Assembly (NCBI GenBank): GCA_900074885.1
Contig: FJUW01000082.1
Coordinates: 63,818 to 127,817 of the forward strand
Reading direction: 5' to 3'
Source of the DNA: Rhynchosporium graminicola
Taxonomy: Eukaryota; Ascomycota; Leotiomycetes; Helotiales; Ploettnerulaceae
DNA: 64,000 nt
A program made the translations under genes and the position numbers. Numbering within the stretch: the stretch's first letter is position 1; every line of letters begins with the position of its first letter. Below, one piece after another: positions 1-12,483 of this stretch. Under the pieces are notes generated by a model, which was not told the DNA's origin, did not search any database, and worked only from the letters and a program-made list of their open reading frames with translations.

Positions 1-2105
1 ACCTGTAGATCTAGCTTTGCTATCAAACTCCTAAAACATCAGATCTCTTGCAAGCGGTCTCTGGCAAATCTGCGGCGACGGACGCAAGCTAATCACAACT
101 ATATAAATCCCGAGTCTGCCGTAAAGCTTTCATGTTGACGAGTCATCTTGATTGATTTAGTAAATCAGATCCTTAGATTATAAAAGGAATCTTACGAGCA
201 GCAGACTAATACTCACTATAATCAGGCACTAATCTCCTTCTAGCATAGGGTTCTAAGTATAATAAGTTCTCAGGTTCACAAGTTTCCATCATTTCCATGG
301 TCTACTATCCTGCAAACCACAAAGAAGATCACACGCCCATGAAATATCAGACCACGATCAGAAACGAATCCTCTGTGCTATTTCGCTACAAGTGACTGAC
401 ATACGAATTCTTGACGACCATCAATCAAATGACAAAAAAAGTGGTACATATCAGCCTTCAAAACGAGAACAAGCTCTCTCGCCAAAAGGCAAAACATAAG
501 TTCAACTCATCCGAGGAGATTGCCGAATTACAGATAAAGATTTATCGAGCAGTCTCGATGAAGCCAGTCAAGTCCGCCGTATGTGTGGCTCTCTGGTACG
601 AAGTGTTTGGACTTTGGTTTTCGGAATGTAGCTATAATTGTCTCTATACATTTGCCCAAGCTGAGCCACTTATCCGTAGCGTCGAATTACCAATTCTGAG
701 TACCTCTCCTGGTCAGCGATATTTAGATTTAGGTCCTATCGGATCCTTAAGCTTCTGACGGGCGACTAATCGCCCTCCTAATCTCCTATCCCTCTTCCCT
801 ACCCAGCTAGTGCCACTCAACATAGCACTATCCCTCACTGCAGTCTTATCCTTTTAGTAGCTTTCAGCCCTTATGAAACCAGAACGCCCCGGACTGTCTC
901 CTGGTCTACCACAAGTGCAGACGATCGAACATTCTGGTACAATGTAGTTTCCCAACTCCTTACTTGGAAAGTCTATAAATATCGATCAAATCTGACTTTT
1001 TCTTCAACATTACACTTCATGAACATTCCGCGTGAAAGCAGAAGGCTTGTGAACATACAGACCTTAAATTCCAGCCACCCTCTCTACAAGACATCACTTC
1101 CTCACATCATGATTACCAGGGGGGTCAGAACGTGCATCATACCACAAGATGTAGGAAAATCCTACTTGCAAGAAAGAAGATGTGAATTATCATTGAAAAC
1201 CACACATATCTCTTTCTTCCGACTCCCAACTCATCCTCGCTCTTATTTTCCAAATCTACTTCATCCAAATCTTCCATTTCTCCAACCACAGACACGTACA
1301 TGTTTACCACGTATAATTCCCGCTTACTCGCAGCAATTTTTCGCCATAGTTGTGCAGAATTCAAAAACAAAAAAGCGAAAGCGCAAAGATCCTGATACTC
1401 GAGATCGACCATACGTGGGTATTTCCCCACAAGTGCGTGCAGATTTCCCTCCTTTGGTATCATCCGCTGAATCCTCAGGAAACCCAGGAAGGGGGTCTAC
1501 AAGCAAGCCAACGCCCGCACACGCATACATGATCCCACACGACCTTGTTAAAAATACACGCAAGGATTTCCAAGCCATTGAGAACAAGAAAAAATTTAAA
1601 GATTCGGCTCTCGCGAATCCCCCCCTCCTCTCTTGATTAGTACACTCTCTTCTTGAATCCCTTCTCGCCGACCTCACGCGTGTGTGAAGTAGCTCGATCC
1701 CCTTCCCTATCCCCAGAGCGAAATCGACGAGCCAGATACCCACCCATAAGACCTCTCCCTCCACCTGTGCCTCCATCCTTTTCCCTCATTCACCCTCACC
1801 CTCACCCTCATCCTCACCTTGAAAATCCCCAAAGCGCGAGAAGCGCCTACGGTATTGCTAACGCGAGCGTGCAAGTATCACATATATACATATATATCTA
1901 TACTCTCCCATCCCATCCCATCCCAACAATTCAAAAGCGAGAAACCCCCCCCCCCCGACTTCCCCTCAGCTAGGAACCAAAAACAAAAGCTTGAAATCTT
2001 TTCAACTCAGAGTTTGACATGAAAGGTGGTGGGTTTTATTTACAGCTTTGGACTAACTCGTGGGTGGACTAGTTAGCTAGCTAGCTGAGAATAGTAGTAA
2101 TGTTT
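1..2105. other. Gene-poor stretch, no supportable gene
   Basis: I see no convincing coding region here. The longest open frames (about 411-758 and 1,019-1,636) have low-complexity translations with no recognisable domain, and overlapping frames on both strands are open to a similar degree. 1,620-1,960 is strongly pyrimidine-rich on the plus strand, with short tracts of CACCCT (1,791-1,818), CCCAT (about 1,908-1,925) and a run of C near 1,947-1,960. Such CT-rich tracts are common in promoters and 5' leaders of filamentous ascomycetes, but no gene start follows that I can defend. Confidence 0.5.
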
Positions 2106-2225
2106 AGAAGGAAGAAGAGAAAGAAAGAAAGAAAGAAAGAAGGAAAGAAGGAAAGAAGGAAAGAAGGAAAGAAGGAAAGAAGGAAAGAAGGAAGAAGGAA
2201 GGAAGGAAAGAAGGAAAGAAAGGAG
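2106..2225. repeat. Purine-rich GAAA/GGAAA microsatellite
   Basis: About 120 bp of almost pure A/G on the plus strand. It is built from GAAA units that pass into GGAAA/GAAGGAAA units. The strand asymmetry (polypurine/polypyrimidine) is complete over about 100 bp. No gene is associated with it. Confidence 0.9.
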
Positions 2226-2952
2226 ACTGTATGATGAGGTTTGGATGTACCCCAGCCCAGCCCTACCTACCTACGTCGTATACATATTGCCCCGGTCGAC
2301 TTTATACTAACCTCCTTCCTTCTTCCTATTTCCTGCTTTCGAGAGTCAGAGGAGATCTTATGCTATACCGTGCGTCATGACGAGAATAGCATGTTGATAA
2401 ATCGATATACGCAAGCTTAAAGATAACTTAATAGAAAAAGTTTAGTTACGGAAGTTTATTGAGAGTGAAAGTATCGGTATTGGAGAAAGGTTTGCTAACG
2501 AGTACCAATGCCGTGTAATGCTTTGCGTTGAATGCTGGATGCTATATAACCTGACAAGTATGTAAATCACATGAGCATATGTACGCCGTGCCATGAGATA
2601 GTGCCCTATCCGGATCCTATGCCTATACTCTACCAAATGCTCGTAAAATCGCTATACATATCCAAGGTATCATGCTTTCCCAATCCAATCCAATGCTTGC
2701 CAGTCATTCCATGCTGTTGCTAACCGTATCCTGTGGTATCATATGATGTCCTGTCGTATGCTGTCATATCCCATCCTGTCATGTGTGTAATCATGTCGTA
2801 GTCGTGTATTCCCAATCCAAACATCTTCCCCGCTCGAATTCGGTGTATGTGTTCCGTAAACGCATCCTTATATCTGTAACGTAGCACCTCCTGCGGCAAG
2901 CCGCATGCGACACCCAACGGAGCTCTGCAGCTTCCCATTTCTCCACACGTCC
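2226..2952. other. Intergenic stretch downstream of the orphan gene
   Basis: No supportable gene. 2,640-2,800 contains many loosely repeated CCATCCTGT/TATGCTGTC-like words (degenerate ATCC/ATGC runs), a low-complexity tract. The region is the 3' side of the minus-strand gene that ends at 2,953. Confidence 0.5.
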
Positions 2953-4487
2953 CTAATAGCCAACAACGGTCTCCGCCCTCAGCGGACTCGGTCTCCCTCG
3001 TCCCTTATTCTCACTCCCTGCACTATCCCTCCGCTTAAACATATGTTCGACCAACACTCTCGGGCTCACAAACTCCATGTCCATGTTGAACTTCGGGATC
3101 GGAAGGGTCATTGTGCGGGGTAGCATACCAGGACGAGGATTATCGTTGCTATTGTTAAAAGATGGGTTTGAGGAAGAGGTGTAAGTGCGGGAGTTGGAGG
3201 TCTGGGAGTGGAAACGCGATTTTATGCTGTCATCCACGAGGGCAATGAGGCCTGTTGCTACGATGACACTTTGATCTGTTAGTAAGTGTGCCTCTGGTGT
3301 AAAGTGTTAGTAGATTGAGAGAAGCAAACTCACTCCGCGACATCCGTAACAGCCCCCATAACCCTCTCATCACTAATCCATAAACTGCACGGTCTCACCC
3401 ATCCTCCCATCCTCTCTTCCGCCGCCTCCTGCGCTCTCGTCATCAACTCAGGCACAATATGCGCTACCGCCCTTCCATTTCCTTTACCCCCAATCTCTGA
3501 CTGGTAAAGATGATAACTAATTTCCTTGCCCTCGCCGTCCTTCTTGACAACACGTTTCCAGGTATACTTGTGTCCCCAGTATTCAAATTCGTAGCGTTTC
3601 GAGGATTTGGCGCCCCGTCGTTTGATTTGGACTTGTGCGTAATTGCTGAATTCGAGTTTGGTCGTGTTGGTTGGGATCTGGATGCTCGTATTCGATTTCG
3701 TCTTGCTGCCTTGACTCGAGGACGACGTATATGTAGCCGCATCATCGAAGCTGTCAGAATCCGATTGGTAACCACTATCCTTTCTAGTGTTGTTTCTCTT
3801 GTTCGCAGCCGTAGAATGCGCAGACGTGCCAGAGCTCGCCCGTTTGAAATCCGGCTTGACGATACTCGCCAGAGCATTACTAACACTCCTCGCCATAACC
3901 GCCGGGCTTTTCTCCTCTGGCGAACTAAACTTCCTCGCAGAATGACAAACCTCCCTCCCGGATCCTCTCTCGTATCTCCGTAACGAGAACTCTCTCTTCT
4001 TCAGATCGTTCATCTTCAGATGGAAAAGCTGGACCGTACCGCTCTTCCTCTCAATATCAACGCGTAGATTCATGTTCCCATCATAGGTCGTATCGTCGTG
4101 CCTTATACACAGCCTATTCATTGTGGGAAAGTAGGCGGCGAAATCAGACGGGTTAGAAGGGCGGATATCATGGTCGACTGGGTCGCGGTACTCGGGGAGT
4201 TCATAGTCGAGGGATTCGGAGTAGGTGGTGGGTTCCGAGTAAAGTTCGGAGAGGGATTCGACTGTTGAGGAATAGGTTTCTGTGGAGGAGCGGGCGCAGA
4301 ATGTTGTTATGGGCGAGAGGGTGTACTCAGGTTGCTTCGAATCATAGTCCGTGGTTCTTCTTGTCGACGGACTTGGACTGCTGTGAAAGGAGGTCGGTGT
4401 CGTGCTTGGTGAGTCTTGGGACTCGTCGCTGTGACTCGCAAAGCGTTCAGAGATGTCGGTCTTGCATCTTCGTATTGAGTGGGCCAT
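2953..4487 (-). CDS. Conserved fungal orphan protein, two exons, about 489 aa
   Basis: The gene is read on the minus strand as exon 1 4487-3334 and exon 2 3268-2953, a 65-bp intron. The donor is GTGAGT and the acceptor ends CAAAG. This junction gives an uninterrupted frame and joins a VTDVAD segment to VIVATGLIALVDDS. The first 120 residues are Ser/Thr/Pro-rich and probably disordered. Residues about 125-175 form a folded block (DFAAYFPTMNRLCIRHDD, then LFHLKMNDLKKREFSLRRYERGSG). A Ser-rich linker (about 180-270) follows, then a second block from LEFSNYAQVQIKRRG through YEFEYWGHKYTWKR, WVRPCSLWISDERVMG and the spliced VIVATG helix. The basic C-terminus is again low complexity. I recognise the layout as a conserved Pezizomycotina protein of unknown function; beta-rich blocks around aromatic residues could suggest a tubby/LURP-like fold, but that is speculation. 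No signal peptide is visible. The AAG acceptor is slightly unusual, and other splice choices break the frame. Confidence 0.85.
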
Positions 4488-4566
4488 GTTTGCTTATGTA
4501 CGATGTTCGACAGCTGTTGTATGTATAGTAGTGTCTAGGTGGAGCATGGGATGTTGAAGGTGTGCA

Positions 4567-4631
4567 AATATATGTATATATGTATATATGTATATATGTA
4601 GATATGTAGATATGTATATATGTATATATGT
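4567..4631. repeat. TATG/TATA microsatellite
   Basis: Tandem TATATATG-type octamers with two GATATGTA variants, about 80 bp upstream of the start codon of the minus-strand orphan gene. It lies in the likely promoter or 5' leader of that gene. Confidence 0.85.
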
Positions 4632-4639
4632 TGAGGTAT

Positions 4640-5789
4640 AGGAGACCGAGATAATGATGTGGAGGGACTAGTAATCCCTTGGAGCAAAAAGCAATGGTTA
4701 AGATCGATGGACGCCGGATCTCATAGCTACTTCGATCCGAGGATGAAGGTTCCGGAGCATGAAGATGGTGTTATAGGTTGGAAGATGATGAATCTGGCAT
4801 CAAAACACAGCGAATATGATGCGAGTATGTGGAATGCTTTACGATCAACGGACGGGAGATGGGCTGTGTTACTGAAGAACGAAGTGGGATGGATGACATG
4901 TGGAGGAATATGTGTGGATGTGGAATACCTCACCTCACCCACAGCGCCCGCGCCATGCGGTGCAGTACGAACGAAGGTTGAGGTGCGGTGCGGTGCGGGC
5001 GGGCGGGCGAGCGGAGTGCAGGAAGGGAAAGGCCGGGAAGGAAGGTTGCAGCGCCCCGGGAAGAACAGGGACGAGCCTCCCTGCCTAACCCACCAAATCC
5101 TCTTGGCATTGAACTGTGGTCACAGGATGCGCAATATCATTGGTCGACCCTGATATCTTGAGGATCTGATTGATTGGAGTCTAGTCGTCTGTAGCAGATA
5201 CTTACTGTACTTAGTACAGGGGGCAAATAATATTCAATTCTAGGCCGTGCACTCTAGATCCTTTGTGATTATTATCCCCAGTACTAAGTACTATATAGTA
5301 GTTGCTTTATGTACCATTGGGTAGCACTCCTTGTAAGGACTCCCTGTAGTAGAAACTCGTAGAATAACGCACAGACTCTACTTTGCATATTACTTTCGCC
5401 CTGTACCAAGTAGTATGCTAAGTAAGGAGATTCCTAAATAGATAGATGATTGGTTGAAGTGGCGGGAGCCCCCTCCCTCGATGGTGGTTGGATCGATCCT
5501 GTACACGTGCCCATGCCTCATGCCCCATGCTCTTGCTACCCTCAGGCTCTGATGACAGACGAGACGGGCAACTCCCCGGGATTCCATCCCTCATTACTTC
5601 GTTATTCAAGTATTACTTGTAGGTACAGTAGTGAAGGTAGGCAGGTTACCTACAGAGTATTACCTGTCACTAAGAAGAACAACCCACATACAGCGCGACA
5701 CAATCAAAGTACCTACCTATAGTACATTATGACAAGAGTAATGCGTGAAAAGGAAAGGAATGTGTCCGAGGCAGACGGAGGGAGGGAGC

Positions 5790-5790
<1 letters not shown>
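4640..5790. other. Intergenic stretch, no supportable gene
   Basis: An open frame spans 4,659-5,153 but has no recognisable motif. Its second half is produced by GC-rich GGTGCGGTGCGG/GGGCGGGCGG simple sequence near 4,980-5,015. The rest is AT-richer with repeated TAGTACT/AGTACT words (5,200-5,420). I see no RNA gene. Confidence 0.45.
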
Positions 5791-5859
<69 letters not shown>

Positions 5860-5860
5860 G
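5791..5860. repeat. (TCAA)n tetranucleotide microsatellite
   Basis: About 17 uninterrupted TCAA units. In one frame this encodes a meaningless Ser-Ile-Asn-Gln repeat, which should not be taken for a gene. Confidence 0.97.
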
Positions 5861-5866
5861 TGCTCA

Positions 5867-5903
5867 ACCCAACCCGACCCGACCCGACCCGACCCGACCC
5901 AAC
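5867..5903. repeat. (CCCGA)n pentanucleotide repeat
   Basis: About six perfect CCCGA/ACCCG units directly after the TCAA repeat. The two adjacent microsatellites make 5.79-5.90 kb a compound repeat. Confidence 0.95.
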
Positions 5904-6332
5904 TACCGAAACCTTGAGAAACAATTCGAACTTCACAGTACAATAGCAAGTATCGCGAGAACTCCCTTTTCCTGATCCACAGTCGCTAGATTCCTTCTCC
6001 GAGACTTCGCGGATGCTGCACGCACTATGACGAATGTCACTTGGTCCATCACCCCACCCTCGCTCCCATCATATTCCGTGGCCTGGGAATCGTAACCACC
6101 TCGGTTTTCTACAGAGCACCAAATCATACGTACGAAGAAGCATCGCAATAAGCCCGAGTTTGAGCACCTTTCTGCGACTCGGACTTGACTTGAGTTGCGT
6201 TGCGTTGATGACTGAGAAACCCTGGGGTACGGGATGATGATTGCTTCCCGCATGAGGAGGGAGGTGAGCTGGAATTCCGGGATGCGAACACACACAGCCC
6301 CTTCCTTCTGGCCTCCAACCCCCCCCCCCCCC

Positions 6333-6388
6333 NNNNNNNNNNNNNNNNNNNNNNNNNNNNNNNNNNNNNNNNNNNNNNNNNNNNNNNN
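6333..6388. other. Assembly gap (56 N) inside a poly-C tract
   Basis: Fifty-six undetermined bases, flanked on the left by 14 C (from about 6,319) and on the right by 7 C. The true sequence is probably a long C homopolymer or G-quadruplex-forming tract that was not sequenced. The frames crossing it are artefacts. Confidence 0.97.
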
Positions 6389-9300
6389 CCCCCCCAAAGA
6401 GTAGAGGCGATCCAGTAATCAGGTCCACGACACCCGGGGGAGATGATTCTTCCGTGAGCTTTACCTTTCAAAGGCCTTCGAAATCTCCTCACGTCCTCCT
6501 TGGGGGCTCGTATGGATCTTTCTTTACCGTACGTGCAGTGCAGTATGTACTGGCTGGCATGCTTGTACGGAAGGAAGTACACGCACGACTTCGCTCCAAG
6601 ATCCTCGGGTGGTGAATTTGTCTGCCTTGGGGATTATTCTTTCTTGCTGCCCAACTCCTTCCTCACGAAAATCCAACATCTCATTTTTGAACATGAACAA
6701 TCAATCAATATGCCAGCATCGTCGTCCAGTCAGAAATATATACAGCCCCAAATGAGTAAATCAGTCATAATGATATGAGAATAGCACACACACGCCGAAG
6801 TCAGCCAGCCAGCCTAAAGCTAAGACGGGCCTTCCTTCCTACTTACAGTACATCTGACAACTCCACCCCAGCTCCAGACCAAAGCCAGCCAGCCAGCCAA
6901 CCCACCCCCAGGACTCGCGATACCTGCCTTCCACAACGTATCGGACCGTTCGTTCAGGTGGCCCGAAATAGTTACATGTGCATCTCGCACATGCATTCAT
7001 GCTTCCTTCCGTATTGTAGGGCAACAATACATTTTGCACCTTTACCGCGCGATGCCGCCCGCACCTTTTCCCGCAGAGGCCCAATCGTTGACGACCCCGC
7101 GAATTTCTCACCCACACACCAGTACGATACTTGTAATGCGAAAGGAAGCTGGGGATTCCTAGCCAGCGAGCAGGTTTTCATGAACTCGTCCCGCGAGGAC
7201 GGTTCGTGCATAAGTTGCGTTTGATAGCACGGATGGGGTTCCTTTTGATCCAGAGTTTTTCTGCTGCAGGCTCGGAGAAGGGTCATCGCTGTAGCTTCTC
7301 GATCACGAAGAGGTGAGTGAGTGTGCCTCGTGCCTTTTTGGCATTTTGTGAAGGAAATATATTGTGATGCACTTTAGTGTGGGTCTAGAACGACTCCATA
7401 AGCCCAAGGTAAAGACGAGATAGGTAGCATTGGATATCTCGAAATGCACTTTAGTGAGGGAGGTTCCAAGGAAAGTTCACCAGACCGATGAGAAGAACAT
7501 TCTATACTCGCCATCTCCGGAACATCACAGTACATAGTGCGAACCTGATTATCTTACTGCATTTCAAAAGTCAAGTCCAATTTCTCCTCATTTGTAAATA
7601 CACTTCCGATCTCCAAGTCTTCACAGGCAAATCACCCACCATCGAACCCGACCTCAAATCCACTCCATCCAAACCTCAATCTCACACCTCACCCACTCTA
7701 TGAAAGAGAATATCGTCATAATTATCAGCTAACTCAACTGCCCACATGCGAACCAACGAACAAGAACCACCAACCGTCTGCATGAATGGCTCGAACAAGG
7801 CTGCACCTTCAGCCCTCTGCAAGGTCACCAGTGGTGAGGTGTGGCAACCTCGTACTTGCTCCTGGTTTCTGGGCACCTATGAGCTTCAAGACTGCAAGTG
7901 CCTAGACATATCCTCTAAAAAATCCGCTGCGTTGCGACCTGATGTCCTAGAATATTATTTACTAGGAAATAGAGAAAGGGTGCCCTGGCTACGCCAGAGG
8001 AGAAGGGAAGAGAGGTAGCCTCGCCCGGCCCGATACTGCGACACAGTTAATAAGGCATGCTGGTATGGAAAGTCACCTTACTCTCACATCTTACATCTCA
8101 CATATGAAATCTCACATATGACATCTCACATTTCCTTGCGCATTCACAACCCTCCAGAAACTAGATTCCTCAAGCCCTTCCTTTCATCATAACCCTCCTC
8201 AGCATCATCAACATCAATATCACGAGCCCAACCGTCATTCCTTGAACCCCCAAAAAACAAACGACCAATGAATGAACCAGTGCACTTCACTATTTCGCTT
8301 TCTCTCCCCTTCTTACCTCACGTGCCTACCTACCTCCAATGTCTCACTAAGAGAGGGCATCTAGATTCATTTCGTACGCCCACACAGCCAGCTGACCCCG
8401 AACTTTGCCTTCTCTGGGAACGCCGTCATTGGTGTAGGTGCGCAGAGAGACAGACAGACAGGGAGATGAGATGAGAGGAGATGATATTTCCTAGATTAGG
8501 CAGGGTAGGGGTTGCATATTAGCTATCAGGGTGATTTTTCTTTCCCGAATGATATCTAATTCCCGTTTCGGTTTTCTAAATCCTATACTGGCTGGTCTCT
8601 AAAAACCTTTTCTTCAACTGCTACAGTATGAAAGATATAAATAAGTTCACGGGTAACAGATGATAGATAGATATCTTTCCCTCAACAACCCACCACAATC
8701 TCGAATCCTTCCCTATCTACTAGACTACTACAGTAAAGAATGCCGAGAAGCGGAAAATCTTCAACTTCATTCCGCTTCATGGTGATTCGCGAAGCATGTT
8801 AAACACTTCAAAAGGCAATACCCGCTCCCTCCTTACCTTCTCCGCCTTCCCTTCTAAACTCGATTCCACGATCCTCATACAACACTTGGCTTTTAACAAG
8901 CCCTGTCTCTTACTCTCCTCTCATTCTAGATATTCACGGTTCATTTATCATATTTTCGTCCTCGTCCTCGTCTTGAAAATCATCCTTGCTGTCTAGCTTC
9001 TAATACCCATCATTCCTTCCTTGTACGATTATGTATTTCCGTGCCTAGGAATCGCGATCTTCAACCTCGCTTTGATATTAGGCGGTATCCCATCCGATCC
9101 CCAGATATTGGGGAAGGGGAAAGAAGACTATGTAAACAAATCAGGAACCAGGCTGAATTTCTCACGACCTGTTTCTCCTCGGGTTGTTTTTTTTCCTCTG
9201 TGAGGTACGACTCTTCTGGCACGTCTGGCTTCTTTCGAATTTCTCAATAGGATAAGTTATGATATATATATGGATAAGACGGAGACGCGAGAATGCCTGT

Positions 9301-10894
9301 TCTGAAGGCGTCTTGCGCGATGTGTTCTGGGGTGGAGGTCTGGGGTGAAATTTGCTAGTTGATGAGATAGATGAATTGGATAAAGGACATTTCTCGAGAG
9401 AGGCGAGATGGGATTTAACGGGGAGGGAAATTCTAATCGTTCATCTATCGTATGAGAGTCACCAACAGATATATTGCCAAGTTCAAATGAGCCAGAGACA
9501 CTGTATATTTGGTCTTAGTCCTCGGGAAGAGTAGATGGAATTAAATTCACTTGAGATGATATACCAAGAGAAATGGAATGGTGTGGTAGTCGTTTTAGAA
9601 TATAGATGTAATTACAAGCTAGACTTCGCAGGAATGGGAAATTATGGCTCTTGCATCCAGATAGTGAAGACGAGACTGCGTTGTGTGTAGCTTGAAGACA
9701 ATAGAGAGCCCGTCGGGAGTATACTTCAGTTGAGTATACTCACCGACTTGGCGATGGTTGATCACCTAGTTTCAAGAAGATCATAGGAAGTCTGGAAAAT
9801 CCTTCCCTGCACGTTCCATGGAAGAAATGAAAGATAGAAATGACAACAAACAAACACGTAATGGCGAGCAACATGTCATAGCTATGATTTCGGTGCAATG
9901 TCCTTTCAAAGAGCTACTTATTCCAAGTCTGTGAAGCCTATCGATTTGGGTCCGATTCAAAGGTTACTCTTTCTAACTATTGCTGAAACGATGATCACTG
10001 ACAGGTAGCACAAACCCTGATATTCTCTATTATATATACGCAAACGGTCGACAGAACCTCAACTCATTTTCAGAACTATTATTATCTAAACCTGTGTCTG
10101 TAAGAAAGGCAGAATGAAAATATGCAGCTGTCGTGTTTTAGCGTGATATTACAGTGGAGGATGTAGGAGTCCACTTCTCCAAGATCTGCTGCAAGGTTTA
10201 AACCTATGACCGATACTGCTAATAGTACAGTGATATAAAGACAAGCTTCAATCCAAAAATTGAAGACATTATAGAAGGCGAAGAAGTACACCTTGCTGTG
10301 TCGAAGAAGTGTTGGAACTGATTTTGTGTGACAAGTTTATCCTAGTTTCTGACAGATAGAACAAACAGGTAGACTTTTCCCAGAAACTGAGACACCGAGG
10401 TTTTGATTCCACGATACAAAATCCGTGATTCTCGCTGGAGGATTTAGAGATCGACTTCTCATTTATTCAATAAATAGCCTATGTCACGAAATGACGACAA
10501 GAAATAGTTCGAGGAAGAAGGGAGATGGAATGACGACTTGACCATCCTAACAGCAATTGTGATGAAGTGATCCTTCATACACTTTGAAAAGTATGATATG
10601 ATTCTGGAATCAATATCGAAATCATCAAAGGGCTGGGTATGTATCTTAAGCTCTTGGGGTATGTAATCGACGCTTCTCAGTCACAGCAAAACCATAGTGA
10701 TCGGCCCTCGACTGAATCATTGCGGAATTTGTGATTGCGCTTGAGAATTCGCCTGAACCCCTTGAACATTTCCTTATAAAAAGATTTCGATCTCTAAGTA
10801 ACGAACGTTTTCTAATCATGCAACGAACTCACGAGACCTCGATCCAAAAAAAGCAACTCACACCAAGCACAACCTCCACCCTTCAAACAAGGAA
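6389..10894. other. Long gene-poor interval
   Basis: About 4.5 kb without a gene that I can defend. All open frames are short (under 100 codons or nearly so), overlap others on the opposite strand and carry no motif. Small simple tracts are visible: GCCAGCCAGCC near 6,803 and 6,886, a CATCTCACATATGA word repeated at about 8,095-8,130, and a GACAGACAGACA run near 8,450. No tRNA or snRNA was recognised. Confidence 0.5.
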
Positions 10895-11122
10895 ATGGCG
10901 GGATCCTCAAAGAAAGTGCGGTGGATCTGCTGCGGTGATTTCGTAAGTACTTCGCAGAAAAGGGAGAGAGCTGTTTGGCTGACATATCCGCGTTGTGTAT
11001 AGTGCTTGAAACGAAATCGCATGTCATGGACCCACTGTTACAAATGCGGCCATAAGCGTTGTTCACAGAGATGCACGGTCGAAGGAGGTCGTAAGAAGAA
11101 AAGCGACTGTGTTATATTATGA
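10895..11122 (+). CDS. Mini RanBP2-like zinc-finger protein 1 with CaaX end (55 aa)
   Basis: Exons 10895-10942 and 11003-11122 flank a 60-bp phase-0 intron (GTAAGT donor, CTGAC branch site, TAG acceptor). The 55-residue product carries W10-I-C12-C13, then C17-x3-N21-x6-C28-x2-C31, which fits the RanBP2-type zinc-finger pattern (W-x-C-x2-4-C-x3-N-x6-C-x2-C). H33-x-R35-C36-x3-C40 follows. The tail is Lys/Arg-rich (GGRKKKSD) and ends CVIL, a CaaX box whose final Leu would predict geranylgeranylation. RanBP2-type fingers bind ubiquitin or single-stranded RNA in known proteins; which ligand applies here is unknown. This is the first of six tandem paralogues on the same strand. It is too short for automatic gene finders and could be missed. 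Zinc binding and prenylation are inferred from motifs only. Confidence 0.8.
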
Positions 11123-12231
11123 GTCCGAGGAACGAAGGGGGCTTTTACTGGTTAGGAATGGTAGGGGTGGAGAAGGCTTCTGTGTATAGTTAGCTTCTAT
11201 ACTGTCTGATCGATGCAATTCAACCACAACATGCCACTAAGAGATCTCGGCCAAGTCGTTGCAGATATTCAGACCTGGTTATATAGTAGGCCTCTCCGAG
11301 GATTTTTAGCTTGTATTCGAGCGTCGATTCGCTATTTTTTATTTTTTGCAGCAGAAGAGCAGGCTAGCTATCATCTGTAGCCTGTTATGCCACGAATGAC
11401 AACTAGAATCTGAGGAGCTTGCCTCTCAATACAAGCTCTCTTGCATTACTACAAGCCTTCTCTGATCTAACCTGCAAAGTCTAAAATGTCAGTATTAGGG
11501 CTTCCGTACCAGCTGTGTTGATGAAGTGTAATGTGGTGATTGCTGTTCAGACAGCTCTCTCCAAGCAGAGGAAGTGATGTTTACATGCATGACCATTTGA
11601 ACGATGACGGAACCTGGGAATAAATTGCATGATTTGACTTTGGCTTGAGGTTAACTCGCAGAGAAACTGTATAGACAAAAGGTTGGGAATGCTGGAATAG
11701 AGATGTTCGTCGATGCGAATCCAATTCTTCTCCGACGAAGCCAGACCTTTCGCGGGCTACCAAGGTATACAGCTATGAATTTAAAGTGATGACTCGATAT
11801 CGAAGTCGCGAAACTATTACAGATCATCATCTGAAGTCAAAGTCAAAGTCGGATGATTATTTGATGACTTTACCGGGTGAATGATTCGAGTCTTTTTTAT
11901 CTTTCCTGGAGATAAGTTTGCCCAAACTCACTTGAGAGATATCACAGAAGGGATCTGTTATTTTTCATTTTGACTCACTAGTAGAAGCATCGAATCCGGA
12001 ATATGCTCCAAGAGTCATAGGCAAACTGTGTATATATCAAGTCTGTGCTGCCGCCGAGGGCTTCTGAGATCTACCTTATTCTTCCAAGTCCAGAATTCAG
12101 CACCCACAAACCGAGTCTTGGGATCCAAACCCCAGATAATTACATCTACAGTACGCCAGAAGCAACCATCAAAAGCCAATAACGTCTAGATCTGAAATAA
12201 AAAACCATCCGAAAAAAATCTCAAGTCTCTT
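11123..12231. other. Spacer between paralogues 1 and 2
   Basis: About 1.1 kb with no supportable gene. It includes a T-rich tract near 11,330-11,350. It contains no zinc-finger exon that I could align with the flanking paralogues. Confidence 0.5.
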
Positions 12232-12483
12232 ATGGCTTACATGTCAAGGTGGACGTGCTCGTCTGTAAGTGATTTGTGCGACTGCTGCCTTGGATTAAAC
12301 AAATGTGAACTTCAGCTCTGGTCTAACGTTCTATCTGCTAAATAGTGTCGCAAAAGCAACTCCGCGAGCAAAAGAGTATGTGAACACTGTAGCCATGTAC
12401 GATGTAATGAATGTATGAGGTTGAATGGTATGCAACAGGGAGAGAAACCTAAGAAGAGGAAAAGTCGATGTGTAGTAAGCTAA
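12232..12483 (+). CDS. Mini RanBP2-like zinc-finger protein 2 with polybasic CaaX end (56 aa)
   Basis: Exons 12232-12264 and 12346-12483 flank an 81-bp phase-0 intron with a GTAAGT donor, a TCTAAC branch site and a TAG acceptor. The product has W7-T-C9-S-S-C12-x3-N16-x6-C23-x2-C26, an exact match to the RanBP2 zinc-finger pattern. H28-x-R30-C31-x2-C34 follows, as in its neighbours. The C-terminus is KPKKRKSR followed by CVVS. A polybasic run directly before a CaaX box is the arrangement that holds K-Ras-like proteins at the plasma membrane; the terminal Ser would favour farnesylation. The first exon is only 11 codons, and its last two positions are Ser where paralogue 1 has a second Cys. Function is unknown; a membrane-tethered binding module is the inference. 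Confidence 0.82.

Noticed and set aside
1019..1636. 205-codon open frame on the plus strand
   Set aside because: Low-complexity translation without a domain; opposite-strand frames over 1,137-1,776 are equally open. The length follows from a region poor in stop codons.
1791..1818. Telomere-like (CACCCT)n repeats
   Set aside because: The unit is not the fungal TTAGGG/CCCTAA telomere repeat, and the tract is only a few units long in pyrimidine-rich DNA.
4659..5153. 164-codon open frame upstream of the orphan gene
   Set aside because: No recognisable motif, and the second half comes from GC-rich simple sequence; it lies in the promoter side of the minus-strand gene.
5745..5975. Protein with Ser-Ile-Asn-Gln repeats
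   Set aside because: This is the TCAA microsatellite translated; all frames give a repeat.
5933..6582. Frames that cross the assembly gap
   Set aside because: They are kept open only by undetermined bases and poly-C translated as Gly/Pro.
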